Below, piece by piece: positions 58,648-64,000 of a stretch of 64,000 bases of DNA. The position numbers were made by a program, and so were the translations under genes. This DNA is from Priestia koreensis (GTDB lineage Bacteria > Bacillota > Bacilli > Bacillales > Bacillaceae_H). Where the stretch lies: the NCBI RefSeq assembly GCF_001274935.1, contig NZ_LILC01000030.1:62001-126000 (forward strand). The letters run 5' to 3'. The notes below the pieces were generated by a model. It made no database searches. It had not been told where the DNA came from and saw nothing but the letters and a program-made list of their open reading frames with translations. Every line of letters begins with the position of its first letter. The stretch's first letter is position 1.

Positions 58648-60681
58648 CTATATTAATTCACATTCCACTTTTGCTGAAAAGAAGGAGGCGCCTCCGCCCA
58701 TGTCTGCTAGCTTTTGTGGTGTAAGCATATTAACGGAAATACGTTCTCCCTCTTCGTCATCCCACCACAAGCCTTGTGTGAGCGCGACACCAGGTAGTAC
58801 GTCTTCGGTAACGAATATACGTAGCTTCACTTCTCCTAATTCGTTAAACACTCGTACTCGATTTCCATTCTGAATTCCCCTTTTCATCGCTTCCTCTGGA
58901 TGAAGTGAAAGGATTGGCTCTTTTTCTAGTTTTTGAAGACTTTTAATATTAGACATCGTGGAATTCAAAAACTGGTGATTAGGTCCGGATACAAACGTTA
59001 GCGGGTAGTGATCATTCTCTTTAACCCCTTCGTAATGTGGAAGCGGATTATAACCATCTCTTATCATTCGCTCTGAATAGAACTCTATTTTTCCTGAAGG
59101 AGTCGGAATATATTCCGGAAACATCTGCTGTTCCGTTACGTTCAACTTTATATGTTTTTCTTTGGCTAAACGCTCGTATGTAATCCCTGCAAGTGATGGG
59201 TTTTGGCTATCTAGCGCCTCATTAATCATGTCTTGTTCACTCACTTGAAACGCATCATCAGTGAACCCCATCCATTCAGCAAGCTCTTTAAATAACGTGA
59301 AGTTTGACTTTGCTTCTCCCATTGGTTCAATAATTGGTTGTTGTAGCTGTAGATATAGATGCCAGTACGATTTATAAAGATCTGTGTTTTCAAAATGACT
59401 TGTTGCCGGTAGGACAATGTCAGCATATTTGCACGTATCCGTTAAAAACAAATCATGCACAACGGTAAACAAATCTTCCCTCATTAGCCCTTTTCGAACT
59501 TTGTTTTGATCAGGGGCTACTTGAGCTGGGTTGCTGTTGTAAACAAAAAGACTGCGAATTGGGAGCTCCTCCTGCAGAAGTGCATCTCCAATTTGATTCA
59601 TATTTACGCTGCGAGGATTTTGACTTGGTCGCAGATCAGCTCTTGCAAGTTTTGCATAGTTCAACTCTGCATAAGCGCTATTTCCTTTTAATGCTCCTCC
59701 ACCTTTTACTCCCCATTGACCTGTTAAAGCTGGGAGACATGTAATCGCTCGTATCATCATTCCCCCGTTCTCATGGTGCTGAAGTCCATTTCCAATTCGA
59801 ATAAAAGATGGCGTCGCTTCACCATACATTTTTGCTAGCTTCATAATATCATCAGCTGAAACACCCGTTATACGAGACACGTATTCCGGTGTATATTCCT
59901 GCACATGTGCAACCAGTTCTTCATAACCAACCGCATACTTAGAGACAAATGCTTCATCAACAAGCTTTTCGTTTATAAGCACGTGCATCATCCCAAGCGC
60001 TAACGCTGTATCTGTTCCTGGATTTAACTGAACAAACCAGTCGCCCCATTTTGCTGTTTTATTGTTATGAACATCAATTACGACGATTTTTGCGCCGCGC
60101 TTTCGAGCTTCATTAAAATAAATCATTTGGTGCATGTTTGTACTAATCACATTGCACCCCCAAATAAGGATTAACTTTGAATGAACTGTATCTTCTGGGT
60201 CAATGCCTACACCTCTCCCCATCGTATAGCGAAATCCAACAGAAGCCGCTGAATTACAGATGGTTTGCTCAAGGTGACTTGAGCCAAGCTTATGGAAAAA
60301 GCGACGATCCATTCCATCACTATTTAACAATCCCATATTTCCGTAAAAGCTGTAAGGAAGAATGCTCTCTGGTCCGTAACGACTAATTAAGTCGTTGTAG
60401 CGACGAGTAATTTCCCCGTACGCTTCTTCCCACGTAATTCGTCTGAAAGAAAAATCCCCTTTTTCTCCTACACGTTTTAATGGATACAAAACACGGTCAG
60501 GGTGGTTTACTCTCTCAGGAAATTTACGCACTTTATGGCAGATAACTCCCTTTGTGACGGGGTGATTCGGATCACCATTCACGGAAACAATTTTCCCTTC
60601 TTCTATTTCCACTTTTAATCCGCACGTGTCTGGACAATCTAGTGGACATACCGCTGATGCAATGGTTCGCTTTTTTTCCAT
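58648..60681 (-). CDS. Molybdopterin oxidoreductase, formate dehydrogenase-like (YyaE-like)
   Basis: A 677-residue member of the DMSO reductase family. The N-terminus has a [4Fe-4S] set, CPLDCPDTC then Cys48 (GVICHKV). The Mo-bis-MGD fold shows WEEAYGEITRRY, ILIWGCNVISTN, QLNPGTDTALALGMMHVLI and a C-terminal molydopterin dinucleotide-binding domain (ISVNMLTPQKLADMGGGASFFS). The likely Mo-ligand region is QTICNSAAS. It lacks membrane or iron-sulfur partner subunits nearby, so substrate and electron acceptor are unknown. It recalls B. subtilis YyaE in size and layout. Start ATG follows AGGAGAAATAAG. Confidence 0.88.
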   Translation of the reverse strand: MEKKRTIASAVCPLDCPDTCGLKVEIEEGKIVSVNGDPNHPVTKGVICHKVRKFPERVNHPDRVLYPLKRVGEKGDFSFRRITWEEAYGEITRRYNDLISRYGPESILPYSFYGNMGLLNSDGMDRRFFHKLGSSHLEQTICNSAASVGFRYTMGRGVGIDPEDTVHSKLILIWGCNVISTNMHQMIYFNEARKRGAKIVVIDVHNNKTAKWGDWFVQLNPGTDTALALGMMHVLINEKLVDEAFVSKYAVGYEELVAHVQEYTPEYVSRITGVSADDIMKLAKMYGEATPSFIRIGNGLQHHENGGMMIRAITCLPALTGQWGVKGGGALKGNSAYAELNYAKLARADLRPSQNPRSVNMNQIGDALLQEELPIRSLFVYNSNPAQVAPDQNKVRKGLMREDLFTVVHDLFLTDTCKYADIVLPATSHFENTDLYKSYWHLYLQLQQPIIEPMGEAKSNFTLFKELAEWMGFTDDAFQVSEQDMINEALDSQNPSLAGITYERLAKEKHIKLNVTEQQMFPEYIPTPSGKIEFYSERMIRDGYNPLPHYEGVKENDHYPLTFVSGPNHQFLNSTMSNIKSLQKLEKEPILSLHPEEAMKRGIQNGNRVRVFNELGEVKLRIFVTEDVLPGVALTQGLWWDDEEGERISVNMLTPQKLADMGGGASFFSAKVECELI

Positions 60682-60845
60682 CTTATTTCTCCTCTCACGA
60701 CAAAGTATTTTATTATTCTATCATTTCTGGATTATTTGTCATACGTTTCTGCCACTCTTCCAATGCTTTTCCAATTATTTTGTTTAAAAATTCAGAAAAA
60801 TAAAATATAATTACCGTGTAGACAAATTATTGAGGGGGAATATGC

Positions 60846-62921
60846 ATGAGAGCATGGAAATCAATTTTGATCTGGGGTGTTATATCGGCCTTAGGAGCGA
60901 TCTGCTTTGGCGTCGTGGCATTAAAACAAGGAGAAACAATTAATGCCATTTGGCTCCTGACAGCAGCCGTGTGTGTGTACGCTGTTGCCTACCGATTTTA
61001 CAGTCGTTTTATTGCCCGAAAAGTGTTTCAGCTAGATGATAACCGACAAACCCCTGCCGAAACGCAGACAGATGGAAAAGATTATGTTCCAACAAACAAG
61101 TGGGTACTTTTTGGTCATCACTTTGCAGCAATCGCAGGAGCAGGTCCACTTGTCGGGCCCATTCTAGCGGCTCAAATGGGATATTTGCCTGGCACGATCT
61201 GGATCGTTGTAGGTGTTGTTCTTGCAGGAGCGGTTCAGGATTTTATTATTTTATTCGGTTCGATGCGTCGTAAAGGAAAATCTCTTGGTGAAATGATTAA
61301 AGAAGAAATTGGACCCGTCACTGGATTCATTGCGATGGTTGGTATTTTAGGTATCATGGTTATCCTTTTAGCCGTTTTAGGGCTCGTAGTTGTGAAAGCG
61401 CTAACAGGAAGTCCTTGGGGAATGTTTACCATTGCCGCTACGATTCCAATCGCTATTTTTATGGGTGTATACATGCGTTATATTCGCCCTGGTCGCGTTG
61501 GTGAAGGATCGATTATTGGGATTGTGCTCTTAATCTTATCATTAGTAGCCGGGCAATACGTAGCCGAAAATCCAACTCTTGCTAGCATGTTCACGTTTAC
61601 AGGCGAAACGATCGCAATCATGATGATCGTATATGGATTTATCGCTTCTGTGCTTCCTGTTTGGATGCTGCTTGCTCCGCGCGATTACTTAAGTACGTTC
61701 TTAAAAATCGGAACAATCTTAGGTCTTGCATTAGGCATTTTGGTCGTTGGTCCTCACCTACACATGCCGAGCGTCACACAGTTCATTGATGGAACAGGAC
61801 CTGTATTTGCTGGAAATATGTTTCCGTTCTTATTCATTACTATTGCCTGTGGAGCTGTATCAGGATTCCATGCTCTCGTTTCCTCTGGTACAACACCAAA
61901 AATGATCGAACGCGAGTCACATGCACAACCGATTGGATACGGCGCAATGCTCACGGAATCCTTCGTTGCCGTTATGGCCATGATTGCTGCCTGTGTATTA
62001 ACGCCTGGTATTTATTTTGCGATTAACAGTCCTCCTGCCGTAATTGGGACAGACGTGTCACAAGTTGCTCAAACTGTAAGCAGCTGGGGATTCGCTATTA
62101 CTCCTAATGATTTGAGCACGCTCGCAAAAGATGTTGGAGAGGAAAGCATCCTTTCTCGTACAGGTGGCGCTCCTACTCTTGCAATCGGAATGTCGTTTAT
62201 CTTTTCAAAAGTAATCGGTGGAAAAGCGCTCATGGCGTTTTGGTACCACTTTGCTATTTTATTTGAAGCTCTCTTTATTTTAACAACCATTGATGCTGGA
62301 ACCCGTGTTGGTCGATTTATGATTCAAGATCTTTTAGGCCATGTGTATAAGCCTCTCGGGAAAACAGACTTTCTTCCAGCTAACTTATTAGCTACGCTAC
62401 TCTGTGTCGCAGGGTGGGGCTACTTCCTTTATCAAGGTGTTATTGATCCGTTGGGTGGTATTAACACGCTTTGGCCATTATTCGGTATCGCCAACCAAAT
62501 GCTAGCAGGGATTGCCCTTCTACTTGGAACAACGCTCTTATTCAAAATGGGGAAAAAAGCGTACGTATGGGTCACACTTGTCCCAACGACATGGCTATTA
62601 ATCGTAACGATGACAGCAGGATGGCAAAAACTATTCCATGACAATCCTAAAATTGGATTCCTTGCTCATGCGAAAGTATTTAAAGGTGCACTAGACAAAG
62701 GAGAAATTTTAGCTCCAGCAACGTCGAAAGAACAAATGCAGCAAGTATTGTTTAATGACTATATTGATGCCACGCTCTGCGGTATTTTTATGCTTGTTGT
62801 ATTGGCTGTTTTAGTATCAGCGATTCGTATGTGGATAAAGGTTCTTACAAACAAAAAAACGACTCTTCATGAAGCGCCTTACGTTCCACGTGAAAAAGGA
62901 GACTTCCAACATTATGCGTAA
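60846..62921 (+). CDS. cstA: Carbon starvation protein CstA (pyruvate/peptide transporter family)
   Basis: A 691-residue membrane protein with about sixteen hydrophobic segments. The CstA family segments GHHFAAIAGAGPLVGPILAAQMGY, LGGINTLWPLFGIANQMLAG and GTRVGRFMIQD are all present. Characterised members take up pyruvate or peptides when cells run out of carbon. The start ATG follows GAGGGGAA. A YbdD-type small gene overlaps its end by 8 bases, as in many genomes. No cre was seen upstream. Confidence 0.93.
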   Translation: MRAWKSILIWGVISALGAICFGVVALKQGETINAIWLLTAAVCVYAVAYRFYSRFIARKVFQLDDNRQTPAETQTDGKDYVPTNKWVLFGHHFAAIAGAGPLVGPILAAQMGYLPGTIWIVVGVVLAGAVQDFIILFGSMRRKGKSLGEMIKEEIGPVTGFIAMVGILGIMVILLAVLGLVVVKALTGSPWGMFTIAATIPIAIFMGVYMRYIRPGRVGEGSIIGIVLLILSLVAGQYVAENPTLASMFTFTGETIAIMMIVYGFIASVLPVWMLLAPRDYLSTFLKIGTILGLALGILVVGPHLHMPSVTQFIDGTGPVFAGNMFPFLFITIACGAVSGFHALVSSGTTPKMIERESHAQPIGYGAMLTESFVAVMAMIAACVLTPGIYFAINSPPAVIGTDVSQVAQTVSSWGFAITPNDLSTLAKDVGEESILSRTGGAPTLAIGMSFIFSKVIGGKALMAFWYHFAILFEALFILTTIDAGTRVGRFMIQDLLGHVYKPLGKTDFLPANLLATLLCVAGWGYFLYQGVIDPLGGINTLWPLFGIANQMLAGIALLLGTTLLFKMGKKAYVWVTLVPTTWLLIVTMTAGWQKLFHDNPKIGFLAHAKVFKGALDKGEILAPATSKEQMQQVLFNDYIDATLCGIFMLVVLAVLVSAIRMWIKVLTNKKTTLHEAPYVPREKGDFQHYA

Positions 62922-63117
62922 ACTGATAGCATCTTTTTTAGCGCACCGAAAGCAATTTGTTAGTCTCCTAGTAGGCGTTCCAAGCTACGAAAAATATGTA
63001 GATCATATGAAAAACCATCACCCTGATGAACCAGTTAAATGCCGCAAAGAATTCTTCTGCGAAGCTCAAGAAGAACGCTTTAACGCCAAGGGTGGAAAAA
63101 TATCTCGTTGCTGTTAA
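62914..63117 (+). CDS. YbdD/YjiX-family small protein, CstA partner
   Basis: A 67-residue protein of the YbdD/YjiX family. PSYEKYVDHMKNHHPDEPV and KCRKEFFCEAQEERFNAKGGKISRCC match the family, which is almost always encoded next to cstA and is thought to assist it. The start ATG at 62914 overlaps the cstA end and has AAAGGAG about 13 bases upstream, favouring translational coupling. A longer reading inside cstA is less likely. Confidence 0.88.
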   Translation: MRKLIASFLAHRKQFVSLLVGVPSYEKYVDHMKNHHPDEPVKCRKEFFCEAQEERFNAKGGKISRCC

Positions 63118-63124
63118 TACGGTC

Positions 63125-63153
63125 AGAGCCCTCTAAACTGTTTAGAGGGCTCT
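63125..63153 (+). terminator. Terminator of the cstA operon
   Basis: Thirteen-base AGAGCCCTCTAAA stem with a 3-base loop. The T tract after it is weak (AATTATTTT). Confidence 0.65.
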
Positions 63154-63327
63154 AATTATTTTGAGTGTAATCTCTCCTACCTTTCAAAATTCTTCCTAGT
63201 CCTTATCTACCAAAATAAGGATATCTCCTTCTTTTACCAAATTTCTTCCTATATACTTTTATTTACAGCCGCTTGTCATCCCTCGTCCCGCAACAAAGAA
63301 AGCGGTTACTAAAAAGGGGGATTTTCT

Positions 63328-64000
63328 ATGAAAAAGTACGTTCTTTTGCTCATCACTGGCTTCCTCATCTTAGCTCTTTTTCCACGTCATACACTTGCTG
63401 ATGAATTTCAGCCCGGCGATCAGTTTGAAAAACCCATTAATTTAGGTGAAGCGGTTACCATTCCACTTTCACAAGCTGCTGCATATGGTCAAACAGCAAG
63501 TGGGGAAAACGAGCAGTACATTGCCATTACCGGAACACCGGCCGTTTTCTATGCGGTGGATGCCGAAACAGGAGAAAAAAAATTCTCTCAAGCCCTTCCC
63601 AATACAGATGTTGTTTGGGCGATGACGGTGGGAAGTGACGGCAATGTCTACATGGCTGGAACGATTAACGGCATGATCTATCGTTACCTTCCAAATGAAA
63701 AACGCCTTGAAGCAGTAGGAAAAAATCCTTCCGATAATTTCATTTGGGACCTTAAAGCAAGTACTGATGGAAAGATCTACGGTTCAACATATCCTCGCGC
63801 AAAAGTATTTGAATATGATATTGCTTCAAATTCTTTTACCGATTTAGGTGTGATGAAGGAAGGACAGCAATACGCACGAGGGATAGGCGTTACTGATCAG
63901 TATGTATACGTAGGAATCGGAACGACTGCCGCACTAGTACGCTATGACCGTCAAACAGGTGAAAAGAAAGAAATTGCGATACCAAACAGCGGAAAAAGCG
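63328..64000 (+). CDS. Secreted propeller-like protein, N-terminal part (cut by window edge)
   Basis: At least 224 residues; the stop codon lies beyond the window. A signal peptide (MKKYVLLLITGFLILALF, likely cut after LA near residue 24) precedes repeated beta-sheet units: ITGTPAVFYAVDAETGEKKF, MTVGSDGNVYMAGTINGMIYRY, LKASTDGKIYGSTYPRAKVFEYD and GVTDQYVYVGIGTTAALVRYDRQTG. Such repeats build a beta-propeller, as in WD40/PQQ-like secreted proteins. Start follows AAAAAGGGGG. The activity is unknown; a lyase or surface protein role is possible if further domains follow. Confidence 0.7.
   Translation, partial: MKKYVLLLITGFLILALFPRHTLADEFQPGDQFEKPINLGEAVTIPLSQAAAYGQTASGENEQYIAITGTPAVFYAVDAETGEKKFSQALPNTDVVWAMTVGSDGNVYMAGTINGMIYRYLPNEKRLEAVGKNPSDNFIWDLKASTDGKIYGSTYPRAKVFEYDIASNSFTDLGVMKEGQQYARGIGVTDQYVYVGIGTTAALVRYDRQTGEKKEIAIPNSGKS

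Noticed and set aside
1..64000. CRISPR arrays, tRNA, rRNA, prophage or IS transposase genes
   Set aside because: No regularly spaced repeats, cloverleaf sequences, rRNA segments or transposase motifs were seen anywhere in the window.

Overview
The window reads as chromosomal DNA of a low-GC, spore-forming Bacillaceae bacterium. The gene complement (yfkM, hmp/nsrR, rbs operon, a nos gene, ykpA, yfmL, a KinB-type kinase, NSS and CstA transporters) and protein similarity recalled from Bacillus subtilis point to the Priestia (Bacillus) megaterium group. This is inference from recall, since no database search was run. No rRNA, tRNA, CRISPR array, prophage or intact insertion sequence was seen. Most genes are on the minus strand and are separated by clear intrinsic terminators.

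Layout. 1-5.1 kb: the N-terminus of a secreted protein behind a structured leader, a sigma-B-type stress gene (yfkM), an LLM flavin oxidoreductase, a stand-alone lysine/ornithine N-monooxygenase and a membrane cytochrome b fused to a sulfite-oxidase-like molybdenum domain. 5.2-8.7 kb: nitric oxide detoxification (hmp) divergent from its repressor nsrR with twin operators, an SDR and a thioredoxin-like gene. 8.7-14.4 kb: complete ribose operon rbsRKDACB with one promoter and a cre site. 14.4-18.3 kb: small hypothetical, DUF2071, renalase-like, ankyrin and lipoprotein genes. 18.3-23.6 kb: a dispersed repeat, a hypO/hypR-like divergent pair, nitric oxide synthase, an NSS transporter and a hydroxyacid dehydrogenase. 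23.7-31.1 kb: cation/proton antiporter, a decayed chemotaxis receptor, methionine gamma-lyase, an overlapping B12-sensor/STAS pair and the ABC-F gene ykpA. 31.3-42.2 kb: an ATPase-like regulator with a heptapeptide repeat, a WG-repeat protein, yfmL, a LysM-3D cell-wall protein, an SLH-anchored 5'-nucleotidase and a second ABC-F gene behind a leader ORF and two terminators. 42.3-55.9 kb: a galactoside operon (binding protein, two permeases, GH36, GH42, galK, galE, galT, galM, LacI regulator). 56-64 kb: a second repeat copy, a sporulation-type histidine kinase, a lipase, a molybdopterin oxidoreductase, cstA with its small partner, and the start of a secreted propeller-like protein.

How the genes work together. 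The galactoside operon can import alpha- and beta-galactosides, hydrolyse them and feed galactose through the whole Leloir pathway; it lacks its own transport ATPase. The ribose operon likewise holds import, ring opening, phosphorylation and regulation. NO synthesis and NO removal are both encoded within 16 kb.

Most notable observations: (1) two copies of a roughly 350 bp hairpin-rich repeat, one with terminal inverted repeats and an 8 bp target duplication sitting exactly in the loop of a transcription terminator; (2) a 44-codon leader ORF plus two terminators ahead of an ABC-F gene, with a possible antiterminator at the leader stop codon; (3) a CarH-like B12-binding protein overlapping a STAS regulator, suggesting a light- or cobalamin-responsive partner switch.
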